Shown here piece after piece: positions 23,513-34,596 of a stretch of 40,000 nucleotides of DNA. The translations under genes were made by a program, and so were the position numbers. Origin of the DNA: Glandiceps talaboti (lineage: Eukaryota > Hemichordata > Enteropneusta > Spengelidae); assembly GCF_964340395.1 (NCBI RefSeq), contig NC_135551.1, forward strand, positions 22,736,003 through 22,776,002, written 5' to 3'. Below the pieces are notes generated by a model. The model was given only the letters and a program-made list of their open reading frames with translations. It was not told where the DNA came from and did no database searches. Numbering within the stretch: position 1 is the stretch's first letter; every line of letters begins with the position of its first letter.

Positions 23513-25608
23513 TATTTATTTATTATTCCTCAAAATGGTTACTTTGTTTTTTTATTTATTCGGGATATTTTAGAGGTGGGGGGGGGGGCACTCAGACTAT
23601 GTACATTTACCATCAGATCCACAGTATTGCCATACCAAACATCCCCAAAAGTAGGCCCTTTCTTCGACCAACTGTATCACACCAATTTGTTATTGTAAAT
23701 TGCCTTTAAGTGTTATTAAAGCAAGTGTCGCCACATGACATCAGAGTACATGGCATTGTCAAGAGAATCAGACTGAAAAGTATGCCCTTTCTCATACCTT
23801 ATGAGCACATAAAACAACTCCTTTCCAGCGGACCCTCCTCGTTTGATCGTCTATGGGAATTGCCTTCGTAGATTTGCTAGACTTTTCTCAGTTTTTATAA
23901 ACTGTGTTCAAGATAATAGCATCTCAAAATGTGAACCTCCCTGATTCATTTCTTTTTAAGTGGCCCTCCCCCTATTTCCAACTCTTAACACATAAATTTC
24001 CTATGTCCTAATACTAAAACATCGCGTGTTAAGATGATGACAGAAGTAAAACGAGATCGAGGCTGAGACTTGTATAGCTCAAGCAAAATTCGCGTCAAGT
24101 TATTATGATGACATCTGTGTTAGACAGAGTAATTACTTCAATTGGCATTGGTTCATTTCATACCTTCTTAACACAACGATACGTGATCCAGAACAGCCAC
24201 TTCAATTGTAAGGACAACATCCCACCGCTGCCACCATGTCAATAAATGTAATCATATTGGTTGTTAGTTATTATTTCCATCACCGTCCTTAATATTAAAG
24301 TGAATTTAGTTACTATACCGGTATTGTATGAAAACAACCTGTGTTTGGGTATATATATAATATGGCAGAACTTAAGGCCGGTGATTATGTTTGTGTTTTA
24401 CCAAAGTCTCATGTGGCGCTGGGCTGGGTCGGGTGCACTACCAACCTAGCCCGAACCAAGGTCTACATGATGAGGCCGCCGACAGTAACCACAATATCCT
24501 ACTACATTCTCATTTTCGTCTCCTGTGTGAAACCTACTCCTCACCACACCACACACCTAACAAGGTGCCATGAGAACCACGCCCATCAGCAAAAAAGTAT
24601 CCCATCTTCACCATGAATCCAGCTTTATTTGTGCAGGTGGTACAGTTGCTACATCCCCACAGTTAATCCATCGTACCCTTACACTGCACTTTGTTAGCCC
24701 GCATTCTCAAAAAATCGTCTAAATAAGATGTGTATGTGATGTGTGAACACTGAGTTTAGTGTGTGTTAATTTGAATCACACAAGATCGTCGGTAACTGTT
24801 ACGTTAATGTGTTCTCAACTACTAATATTACGGTATACTGCAGAGGCAGCGGTGGGATACTAAAGCCATATTGAGAAGGTATACTGTGAAATGAGTCACT
24901 GTTAAAAGGCAAACTCCTCTCCCCATGATTTCTAAAATATGGCCTTCGCCCAAACATATAATCAATACAATTTAGCTCATTACAATTTCCCTCCTCCGCT
25001 TTTACTGATGGCGGTGCTACAATAGCAAATGCACTAATCATAGTTATAAGTTTGTCAGGCTTCAAAGATGAGCGACTACACATTCAGTATAAAATGTATA
25101 TGTGTCACATTTTCCCTCGCGAGATGGTCTTTTGGAATATGCTGCGCCTTGCGTTCAAAAAGTCTACTTGTTTCTGACCTCCACACAGTAATAATCCGCA
25201 GAGTAAATCACTCCCTACGCTAAATCTGACCTTTGAATTGATTGCACCAAGTCAAAAATCTTACATCTCTAAGTAGTATGTCATTAATGAGGTGTTATTA
25301 CTTTCAATGTTATGGCTAGAGATAGAGCTTCGTTGCAGAGCACATCAAGAGGCTTATCTCGGCTTTTCCCGTGACATTACATCACATTAAACACAGCTGT
25401 AATAACTCAGTCAGGCAGTGATTTGATTCCAATTAAAACAACCGATTGACATAATCCATTGACATTTGAGTTCATTCTAAACCTGCAAATAAATCATCTT
25501 GAGACCTGCGGCAGAGCTTCAACTTCTATATATACCGTCCATGTTTAGCTTGCACTATTTGTTCTCTTCTCGCGAAAAAAAATATGAAAAAGGAAAATTT
25601 TAATGTTA
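23513..25608. other. Mixed unique sequence, G-run and one GC-richer patch
   Basis: A G-run of 11 lies at 23578-23588. A locally GC-richer stretch at about 24362-24610 contains the short candidate frame listed separately. No repeat family of this window recurs here. Confidence 0.45.
24362..24616 (+). CDS. Possible short coding or exon remnant, unrecognised
   Basis: An open frame of about 84 codons begins Met-Ala-Glu-Leu-Lys-Ala-Gly-Asp-Tyr and ends at 24616. It coincides with a rise in G+C, with many G or C third positions, which is unlike the surrounding AT-rich DNA. An in-frame ATG seven codons upstream (24341) is also open. An AAG/GTCTAC donor-like site lies near 24461. I see no domain, signal peptide or catalytic motif. 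The His/Thr-rich C-terminal third reads like non-coding sequence. It may equally be a GC-rich repeat remnant or chance. Confidence 0.2.
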   Translation: MAELKAGDYVCVLPKSHVALGWVGCTTNLARTKVYMMRPPTVTTISYYILIFVSCVKPTPHHTTHLTRCHENHAHQQKSIPSSP

Positions 25609-25634
25609 TGATCATATCATATCATATCATATCA
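25609..25634. repeat. (ATCAT)n pentanucleotide microsatellite
   Basis: About five ATCAT units in an AT-rich context. Confidence 0.9.
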
Positions 25635-26292
25635 CTTTGACTTTCAACTTGAAAATAGTCATGTTTTATGATATTAATGAAAGAGAAACCGGTATTTTTT
25701 GCTTTAAAACATGTCTATAACATAGACCAAATAAACACACGTAATGAAATTATTTGTGCATGGTCATGGTGATGACGCATGCTCAGATTGACTGATCATG
25801 ACGTAGTGATTACTAATATTTGCACAGTTTATTTACAAATCACTTCCTTACGTAAACATATTACACATTTTTAAATATTCACATAAACATATTACACATT
25901 CTTTACAATCACTGAGTTACAGACATGGACTTTGTCGAAGGTGTTTCTTTTTTCAGATGGGAAAACAGTAAAACTAAAAGGTGTTTATCCAAAATAAATA
26001 CCTTTTCTTATTCGTACTACTACTACTTCAAATACGTGATCATGAAGTTAAATAGGCAACTGTTTGAATGTCGCATCCTAAAGTGTATCATATGATCATA
26101 TCCCTGCTGTAGTTGCACCACAGTTGCCATCTAATATTTCACAAAACAAATATTCTAGTTGTCATTAGCATATGTGTGTATATGGTATACCATGAAAAAA
26201 TGATGAAAATATGTGTTGTCTGTGATAGGTGACAAGTTCGTACTTATAAACATTTGAATCCATACTTAGCTTAGCTTACAAATACTATCAAA
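25635..26292. other. Unique spacer containing a decayed fold-back fragment
   Basis: At about 25922-26015 the sequence shares ACATGGACTT, a TTTTTTCA block, GGAAAACA and ATCCAAAATAAATACC with the fold-back arm at 1-125, in the same order but heavily diverged. The rest has no supported feature. Confidence 0.45.
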
Positions 26293-26535
26293 CGATGTAT
26301 CAAGATCATGAGACTGATCGAAAGATTTCATGTTGAGATAGACACAATAATGATAACAGAGACGGACTGATGCCCTTACACAGTGTCTGCGCTGTATTTC
26401 GTTAATGATGACAAAAACAATTACAAACAACAAACTACAGAGCAGGCACTGTGTAAGGGATATTTGTGTGTTATCTTTGTTGTGTCTATCTCAACATGAA
26501 ACCTGGTGACCAAGTTCACTGATCTTGATATATTG
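26293..26535. mobile_element. Hairpin (MITE-like) element, ~243 bp
   Basis: The left arm contains ATCAAGATCA, TTTCATGTTGAGATAGACAC and CCTTACACAGTG. The right arm contains the complements in reverse order (CACTGTGTAAGG, GTGTCTATCTCAACATGAAA, TGATCTTGAT). The arms are about 100 bp each around a short A-rich centre. It abuts the microsatellite-flanking repeat at 26543. No coding capacity is seen. Confidence 0.85.
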
Positions 26536-26542
26536 TAAAACA

Positions 26543-26597
26543 TAGTCAGTGATTAGTTGGGTGACAGCCATGCGAATGTATTTGTGTATGCTTTCCT

Positions 26598-26598
<1 letters not shown>
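26543..26598 (+). repeat. Dispersed microsatellite-flanking repeat, copy 2
   Basis: Reverse complement of 4311-4366, sharing GTGACAGCCATGCGAATG (CTGCCATGAGAATG in the other copy) and TTTGTGTATGC. It leads directly into the compound microsatellite at 26598. Confidence 0.75.
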
Positions 26599-27523
<925 letters not shown>

Positions 27524-27710
27524 GAGGGGGGTGGGGGTACTGTACCATTACACATTAAAATATGTGTAACCGGGAAGGGAGGGGCTATGAAAAATCTTGG
27601 GTTCATTTCGGGGGGGGGGCATGAATTTTGTTGAGAGCGCAAAGGGGGGAGGGGGGGGGCTGCGAAATTATTTTTGACAAAAACATTTTCTTTCTCCCCC
27701 CCCCCCTCTC
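27524..27710. repeat. G-tract-punctuated degenerate repeat
   Basis: G-runs at about 27526-27537, 27610-27619 and 27645-27659 separate AT-rich segments of roughly 25-45 bp with loosely similar sequence (CTATGAAAAATC, CATGAATTTTG, CTGCGAAATTATT). A C-run (27697-27706) follows. It looks like a decayed short repeat with G-rich boundaries. The ~101-codon minus frame through it is proline-rich because of the G-runs and is not called. Confidence 0.5.
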
Positions 27711-27984
27711 CTGTAAAAGAACAATGATCAAATTTTCTAATCCGAGCACGCACAAATCCTTCCACTAATAGGTCCTTAGTTAACACATGGCTCCATACAC
27801 ATTGTATTGTGAGTACAGAGTGAGTTAGATGGTGACGTGATATGACAAATCAGTCATCTTCACATGCTTTTAACTGTATCATGTGAAAATGTATACCCAA
27901 CCTAATGTCAGCTTTGGAAATCAGGCACATTTATAACAAAGTACACGTCCTTGGAATGTACCTGAAAATATATATAACTCCTTT

Positions 27985-28064
27985 AATCTGTTGCATTTCA
28001 TTGTCTGGTGTGTAGCCAAAATCCTACCAACATCGCTACACATCCTTTGCGTTAGCTACAATTA
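27985..28064 (+). repeat. ~42-bp minisatellite, forward units, left of palindrome
   Basis: Forward-type units include GCATTTCATTGTCTGG, AAAATCCTACCAACAT and CGCTACACATCC, and end close to the fold-back palindrome. A reverse-type unit (GTCAGACGATAAGATTAGC, about 28502-28520) lies beyond the other side. Confidence 0.6.
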
Positions 28065-28425
28065 TGTTAAAGTGGCCATATGGATGAGAATTTGGTATTT
28101 ATTTTGGATTTTTATTTGATAAAACAGCTTCACTATGTTTTTCTACTTGAAAAAAATGATGTGAAATAACATATACCATGTACCAAGTCCATGTTCATAA
28201 CTCAACACATTGCAAAAAGATGCATAAAGTGCAAAACGTTTGTTATTGTACGTACAATAACATTTTACACATTGTTTATGTTTTGCAGTTTATTGAGTTG
28301 CAAACATAGACTTGGTATATGTTATTTCACATTATTTTTTCAAGTAGAAAAACATAGTGAAGCTGTTTTATCAAATTAAAATCCAAAATAAATACCAAAT
28401 TCCCATCCATATGGTCACTTTAACA
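28065..28425. mobile_element. Complete fold-back palindrome, ~360 bp
   Basis: The two halves are near-complete inverted copies. Outer ends read TGTTAAAGTGGCCATATGG and its complement. The arms include CCAAAATAAATACC and its complement. The centre is a perfect 22-bp palindrome at 28241-28262 with GTAC in the middle. The conserved termini abut TTAA on both sides, and the arm at 1-125 also ends at TTAA, so a TTAA (or TA) target-site duplication is possible. It has no coding capacity. Confidence 0.88.
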
Positions 28426-28501
28426 GATAGTCGCGAAATCATATAATTGCAACATCGCAAAACGTAACAAATGTACTGCATGTACTGGAATTGTTGTCGT
28501 G

Positions 28502-28540
28502 TCAGACGATAAGATTAGCAATGTTAATGCGATTTTTATT
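28502..28540 (-). repeat. ~42-bp minisatellite, reverse unit, right of palindrome
   Basis: CAGACGATAAGATTAGCAAT is the reverse-complement form of the minisatellite consensus. Confidence 0.5.
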
Positions 28541-30124
28541 GAGCCTAGCCATATAAACAGATATTTGTCGATCTAGGACACGATTCCTGGCTTCTCTCAC
28601 ATCTGGCAGTGTCTGTGTACGGCTTGTTATGTACAATAACCAGGAATTCACAAGAATATACACGATTAGCAACGAATTTGACATGTTCATATATATTACA
28701 ACTTTTGACAAAATGCACAAATGGATGATATCACTATTCGTACATTCGGATCAGACGACGACACGAATTAGAAGTAATAGGTCGGTGACATCAAAGAAAT
28801 TGACTTTCAGAAACAATAATACTCATCACCACCTATGTATTAACCTCACTGCAAAGGTCTCTTTTCCTAAGTATCTTATTATGGCAATAACAAGATAGAC
28901 ATACTACTACTATATTCTCCCAGGTTACCTCTTAGACTAGCATTTCTTATTGTTTTATTAATATGTTTTAAGCAAATAATTCATGCGTACAGAGACAATG
29001 CCTAAATGTACTTAGAGCCACATGCAGAATCATAAATATTTCAATTTTTAATCAGTATGTGAGCAGACCTAAAGCTATCTTAGGGAAATTACTTCTTTGC
29101 TATGTATTTGCGATGATAAAACTTGTCGCCATAAAGATGTTTATCTTATTAGCTAGTGTTCGGTAAAAGTCAAAGACATTATACATTTTACTACAAGAAC
29201 GTGTACAACAGCATAAGTATATAATACCTCTCTATATCACACCGTGCACTCTAACCATCTTATTATGCTTTGTCAATACATGGCAAACATTTCCTCAAAG
29301 GGAATATTTAGACTGCCAATTTTGCATAGGTATTCAAAATATAGTTATTATGCCATGCCATGCCAACATAAACATGCCAAGAATGATTCAGGCTCCATAT
29401 AATCGTATCACACCACTTCAATTATCATGGACTTCAATTGCCTACTCCTTCATCAAAGAATCTTTCATCAATATCTGAAAAAAAATATCACTTCCGGATT
29501 GGATCAAGTCATAGAAACCAACACATTGTGCATTGCGTACTTCAATGTGATTATGAATAAAATATGAAAGAATGATATGTGTTTCTTTTAAATTTCCAAG
29601 TGTATGCATGTACTATAACTCTGTTGAAATCCATTTCGTATTCATATGTCAACCTACCGTCTTTCAGGCAATCACTTTTGAACAGTATGTCCTTCGAAAT
29701 GAGGCAACTAATTGGTTTTATATATTATTCTACCAGCAGCGTTGAATATTGGAAAGTCCCCTCTGCCACACACTGTGTTTTTCATTAGTTCTGACTTTCC
29801 TAATCGTTCTTACGATGACTTTTGTCATTCGGTTATTATATGACATTTAAATGGATATATAATTCTTATTACTTTATGTGCAAACTTTTGGCAGTAAAAT
29901 GACAATAGATATCGATCACGTATTTTACTGGTTATGTTTGGATTTAAGAGTGAAATTAATGTTCATTTAAAAACCGTATGTGATAGAAAAAGCAAATGGT
30001 ATCCTCTGTCACTTGTGATAATGTTACGTGCCTAAGACTTCCTAGTGTATTGTTTTTGGTGTCTAAGATGTGTTCTTATGGGTAGATCGGTTGAACTTAA
30101 CGATTCTCCACTCTGTCTTTCTAG
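28541..30124. other. AT-rich unique sequence
   Basis: No tandem array, terminal inverted repeat or recognisable coding motif. Short frames only (at most 89 codons). Confidence 0.5.
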
Positions 30125-30300
30125 CGTACCAGGATCTAGCGAGTTTATCTAAGTTAGAAATTAGCCACAGAGGTATTGGCACTCACATTTGCTCTCACGC
30201 TCATGCAGTGAGAGACACTGCACACCAACTGTTGCGTTGCAAATCAAAATTTAAAGTCGGAGTGACTTTATTCACAATTAAATTCTCATATGTAGTCTGA
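30125..30300 (+). CDS. Candidate terminal exon, unrecognised
   Basis: A good splice-acceptor context (pyrimidine-rich CTCCACTCTGTCTTTCTAG, AG at 30123-30124) precedes an open frame that ends in TGA at 30298-30300. AATAAA follows at 30336-30341. The encoded ~58 residues show no motif or domain that I know. The combination is suggestive, but each signal is common by chance in AT-rich DNA, and no upstream exon is identified. Confidence 0.2.
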
Positions 30301-30922
30301 ATGACGTCATTTGTTCTAAATATATATTTATTATAAATAAATGATCTCTCATCTAGATTCATTGTTCTGGAAGACATGGTGCACTTTCCACCCGAATATT
30401 TAAGATTGAGATTTAAGATTATACCATATGTAAATTGTTCACGTATATGATCATATTGATCATGCCAGTGGAAAAAAGGGGTATTTTGAATTCGCTAATC
30501 AACAAGTTATCTTAATTACAAATACTAATCTATGTTGTTTAATCAAACCACTTGTACGAATTAATATAGGGTTAGTAGTAAATTCAACATCTTAGTAGAT
30601 CACGCTGTTGTTATCTCCCGTGTGTAAGTAAATTGCACAAAAGGTAAAGTTTATGTTAATTTTGGTATAATATGACAACATTCCAAATGTGATATTTCTG
30701 GAAGATCTCATAATCAATCAGCTTGCGAGTGGTTGTAGAAGTGGTGCTGAATTTTCCCTGCTCACAGATAAAGAACTTGAGCTATGCAAGCCTTAATATC
30801 TATGTGCAAAATGGATGTGAAAGTCATGATAAGGCCTGTCCTTAATCTCATCAAGTTATTTTATTGAGCATCACGGATCATTACCTTACATTTGATTGTA
30901 GTGCTATTTAATATCATGATTG
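30301..30922. other. Unique AT-rich spacer
   Basis: Nothing beyond the AATAAA at 30336 noted for the candidate exon. Confidence 0.5.
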
Positions 30923-31135
30923 ATTGATGCATCGGTCGATAGGTTGATCGATCGATCGATCGACTGACTGACTGACTGACTGACTGACTGACTGGGTGGG
31001 TGGGTGGGTGGGTGGGTGAGTGGGTTGGTGGGTGAGTGAGTGAGTGAGTGGGTGGGTGGGTGAGTGAGTGGGTGAGTGAGTGGGTGAGTGAGTGAGTGAG
31101 TGAGTGAGTGAGTGAGTGAGTGAGTGAGTGAGTGA
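30923..31135. repeat. Tetranucleotide array with drifting unit (GATT to GAGT)
   Basis: Successive blocks are GATT, GATC (30947-30962), GACT (30962-30993), GGGT (30994-31017), then mixed GGGT/GAGT and finally pure GAGT to 31135. Neighbouring units differ by one base. The GGGT block gives six G3 tracts with single-base loops, a strong G-quadruplex motif. The Ser/Leu/Thr/His-rich minus frames are repeat translations. Confidence 0.95.
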
Positions 31136-31399
31136 TTAAGCACGTGGTCAAGGCACCACAGTCTAAAAGGTAATTGAAATAACAGATGGTAATTCCGAAA
31201 ACTGCTGCCATACGTGGTTCAAGGACACAAGATAATAAGACAAAAAAATTTCCGATGGTATTAAAATCAGTGGAATATTCGTAAGTTTATCGAAAACAGA
31301 GAGACACTGGTTAAAGTTCAATGACTTATAATAACGAATGTATAGTGTGCATCAATAATTAATCAGTACACAGAAATCTACTAATACAATGTGATGTGG
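31136..31399. other. Unique spacer
   Basis: No supported feature. Confidence 0.5.
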
Positions 31400-31640
31400 C
31401 GTGATGGTAAGTCTAACAAAAAAGTTACTAATTTTGCTACATTTCATCTTCTGAACCGACAAAAACATTAGTTATTTTGCTACATTTTATCGTGTTCTGT
31501 ACACAAACTTCCCATTATTGTTACATTTTACGGCCCGGCGTGGACTATCTAAACTAGCTGATATCACTCAAACCATGTAGCAAGTTGATGTTGATAAGAT
31601 TTCTGTTGTGCCAAACAATGAAATGTTGCATTAATAGTTT
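31400..31640. repeat. Fold-back locus with ~42-bp minisatellite arms
   Basis: Forward units at 31405-31532 include TTTTGCTACATTTCATCTTC, GACAAAAACATTAGTTATTT and GCTACATTTTATCG. A reverse unit at about 31585-31636 includes GTTGATAAGATTTCTGTTG and GCCAAACAATGAAATG. The order matches the loci at 9195 and 12420. Confidence 0.7.
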
Positions 31641-32060
31641 TAATTCAATATCGAACACACGAACACCATATGATATAACTGTCACTCAGACACCGGGTTA
31701 CAAGCTGCCATTCAAATAATTGAACTACCAAATGCTATTAAATAAGCGATGTAAATTGTCAAACAGTAAGATATCTTTTTCATTTAGAGGAAGAAAGCAA
31801 TCACTTCGAAAGGTGCTGACTTCACCAGCTTTCTAATTCCATGGGAAATCACGTTATCGTATCTCATTGATCAGTCGGTGACCTTGTCATGACCTTATGG
31901 CTCGTGGCGATTTCTAATCATTCCTAGATGATCACTTCAATGTACCAACAAGAAAGACTGTATCAAAAAGTCACCTATTAAAAAACCTCATTAATCTTAG
32001 CCTGTGAAGAATCGATTTGAGGTATTTGGCCAAAAATTGCAAAGAGTCTTATTACGAAAG
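31641..32060. other. Unique spacer
   Basis: No supported feature besides the end of an uncalled 122-codon minus frame (31978-32346). Confidence 0.45.
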
Positions 32061-32484
32061 GTTTCGTCAGGCTGTATCCTCGCTCTGACATGGTACGGTC
32101 TCCTTTTTTTCTAAATATGTCCTCCAGAACCAATTCTTTTAAGAACGCTGAAATAAAATCTACTAATTCGCTCGTGCCCGGGAACCAATTCTCCTTACAA
32201 CGCTGAAACAAATTCTGGTGATTCAAATTACAATATAGATTACTATTAGGATTACGATTTATGAGGCTGTACAATGTAAAGGATTTAGATTTGGAACATA
32301 ATACCCTTGTCTGTAACACGATTCCTTTTGATATATTAAAACACAAGACTTCATATGGTTAACAAATCTATTGTTTTATTATTGTACATGTGCTCTTTTC
32401 AATCGATTATACTTTATACAAACAAACTGCTCTGTTCGTCAGGCTGTTATCCTCGCTCTGGCATGGTACTGTCTCCCTTTTTCG
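32061..32484. repeat. Direct repeats, 371-bp spacing, with internal 54-bp repeat
   Basis: A ~50-bp segment (TTCGTCAGGCTGTATCCTCG, CTCTGACATGGTACGGTCTC) at 32061-32110 recurs at 32432-32484 with about 85-90% identity by eye. Between them, AACCAATTCT...CGCTGAAA occurs twice with a spacing of ~54 bp (32128 and 32182). This resembles the decayed remains of a repeat whose ends are direct copies. A 122-codon minus frame covers part of it but has no recognisable domain. Confidence 0.7.
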
Positions 32485-32799
32485 AAAACCCAATTACCAA
32501 TAAGTCATTTTGACAAGATTTGATTAACTAGATCTGGCTAAGGATTAAGGTCAAAGTCAATATTGCAGCGATAGCATCCGGTGAACAGTTCCAATTTAGA
32601 CTGCAATTGATTAGTTTATTACAACAAAATGGCTGCTATTTGCCTAATTTGTCAACATCACATCAATAAAATTATGTGCATATACCTTCATAGTCATTAT
32701 ACTGTACGTTTGTACTACTTATACCCATGTCAAATTTGAAAACAAGATATAATGACTCCTTGGGGGACTTCGTTAAATTATATATAATCAAGGTATAAA

Positions 32800-33009
32800 C
32801 TATAGTGTTATATACATGTATATATTTTGCAGATGGCCGTATACGTTTGTATGCTTTATTTGATCACCAAGAACATATTGAACTTCATAAACGATTTTAT
32901 CTTCATCTGTGTCATATTCACACAAGGTCATGACTTTTTCAACTTGACCTTCCACGACTGATTGAGTCTTTGATTGAATTTGGTACGGTCTCATAAATAC
33001 TTCTATCAC
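32800..33009 (-). CDS. Possible coding fragment, acidic, unrecognised
   Basis: The frame is open only from a GTG codon just after a stop, so it is not a complete gene from an ATG. The middle reads Cys-Glu-Tyr-Asp-Thr-Asp-Glu-Asp followed by alternating Val/Tyr/Glu residues, which resembles a beta-rich domain more than random translation. A GATAG acceptor-like dinucleotide lies just inside the start, on the minus strand. I do not recognise a family, and chance remains possible. Confidence 0.2.
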   Translation of the reverse strand: MIEVFMRPYQIQSKTQSVVEGQVEKVMTLCEYDTDEDKIVYEVQYVLGDQIKHTNVYGHLQNIYMYITL

Positions 33010-33159
33010 ATGTTACACAGTGGCCGCATAAAATTCAATACTGTCGGGACATGGATCATAACCATTGCAACTTGACCATAAACGATTTAAATTGAAAAAT
33101 CGTGTTGTAAATACACTGGTGGTACATAGTCACTTTTTGAAATCAAATATAATGTTGAT

Positions 33160-33351
33160 CTAATAGTAGACTTGTACACGGTCATGACCATAGTAATGAG
33201 GACACCTTGTTAGCATGATGCAGTCATGTATACACCCGTTAAAGTATACCAACTCTGTAGTTTCGTTAGTAAATTGACAAGATCGGCTACAAGGATATTT
33301 GATAGTATACATTGTTTCGAACATATTCCTGGACAAAAAAATGTTATTCAA
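33160..33351 (-). CDS. Possible cysteine-rich coding fragment, unrecognised
   Basis: A 63-codon frame from ATG to TAG contains five cysteines. These include Cys-Ser-Arg-Ser-Cys and Gly-Cys-Ile-His-Asp-Cys spaced like an extracellular disulfide module, plus one Asn-Glu-Thr glycosylation sequon. No signal peptide is seen. It lies just upstream, on the same strand, of the acidic fragment at 32800-33009, so both could be exons of one gene, but no clear donor/acceptor pair was found. Confidence 0.18.
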   Translation of the reverse strand: MNNIFLSRNMFETMYTIKYPCSRSCQFTNETTELVYFNGCIHDCIMLTRCPHYYGHDRVQVYY

Positions 33352-34507
33352 ATAGCTGAGTACATCCTTGAAGCAGCAGAGTGCTAATTTAAATGAAATG
33401 AAATTGACAATCGGTCGTCTCGCTTAATACTATTTTATATGGCATGCCCCAGTTGTCCTTCTTGTAATCATTGGCTTGTTGGCATGGTGATGTTTTCCGA
33501 TCATTTTTGCAACAATGTTTGTAGAAATTGTACCGTGCGATCGGAATATCGCAGTTCTAGTGTCGGGTACCTATACTGGGAATATTCAAAATAAGTTAAA
33601 ACATCCATTAATTATATTTCGTTTCGTGCCATGTGCTACATGACGTCACACCACTTACCTAATGCATGACGACACTTCAACAGAATGTGTGCTATTTAAT
33701 TAAAAAATACTGTAGCCTTGCATTTAAGTAATTAAACCATTATGAAAAGTATTTCATTTTGTAAGCCTGGGAGTCACTGTGGTACAGAGTTCAAGTAGCG
33801 AGCAGTTCTGCAAAAAAATGTAATAACACATTCAAGTCTTAGAGAACCGCCGTAAAATATTGATTAGAAACGCACTCTTTGATTTCGCAAGGGAGGCCCG
33901 AAAATCTGTATTGGCGAAGTACGCATGCAGATTAATTTGGCGGACACTAGAGATACACTTCAACGTATCACTTCAGATTAATGTTTAATTTTCCACAGCT
34001 GAATACGATATTAGAGAGATTAGGTGATAAAATGATTTGATTTTTTCGTTTGTATTTAGGGATATGTACCTGTGTTCACTTGGGGTTTGGTATATTAGAG
34101 TCGATACAACTCACTTTGGGAATCATGACAGATTACGTGTGTGCTATATCAACAAATACGACTGTTTTTAAAACATGACAAAGAGTCTCAATAATCTCAC
34201 AATGTATGTCCACGCATGATTATCAAATTTAGAATATTGAGGTAGCGTGAACGCATTAAGGAAAATGACATTTCAATATGGCCTCTTTTCGCAGTAACCA
34301 CCATAACGCCACAAGTTGTATACCAACGGTGTGGGTTAGAAGGAAACAATTTCAATTTATGATATACATACTAGTTACATCTGTTTAATGTTTCCCACTC
34401 TTGTACTAAGTTCCATCACTTGATGCTGTTCAACCGGCTGCAGTAATTCCTAATTTCCTATAAAATAGAGCACTTCTAGCTTATAACTTGTTCTATTTGT
34501 TTTACAG

Positions 34508-34596
34508 TGAATGGAAAATCCCAAACATTTCAACTTGAATGTTACCCTCTACCTTCGATTACAAATACAGCAACCAAATATATGTCCAGTCGATAA
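34508..34596 (+). CDS. Candidate short terminal exon, unrecognised
   Basis: A strong acceptor, TTCTATTTGTTTTACAG, ends at 34507. In one phase (two bases, then codons from 34510) it gives 28 residues starting Asn-Gly-Lys-Ser-Gln-Thr-Phe and a TAA at 34594-34596. AATAAA motifs follow at about 35081 and 35200. An overlapping frame, 34511-34801, is longer (96 codons from an ATG). Which frame, if either, is translated cannot be decided here. No family is recognised. Confidence 0.2.

Larger units (their letters stand above)
32485..34507. other. AT-rich sequence with two weak minus-strand exon candidates
   Basis: The minus frames at 32800-33009 and 33160-33351 are the only stretches with protein-like composition; the second is cysteine-rich. 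Both are listed separately. No tandem array or element ends are seen. Confidence 0.4.

Noticed and set aside
23161-23709. 182-codon plus frame, the longest in the window
   Set aside because: Most of it is the GTAT/GT microsatellite; the non-repeat ends show no domain.
30960-31135. Telomere-like repeat
   Set aside because: The units are tetranucleotides (GGGT/GAGT), not TTAGGG-type, and the array is internal with unique flanks.
31978-32346. 122-codon minus frame as a gene
   Set aside because: It runs through the direct-repeat region and has no domain; its length is compatible with chance.
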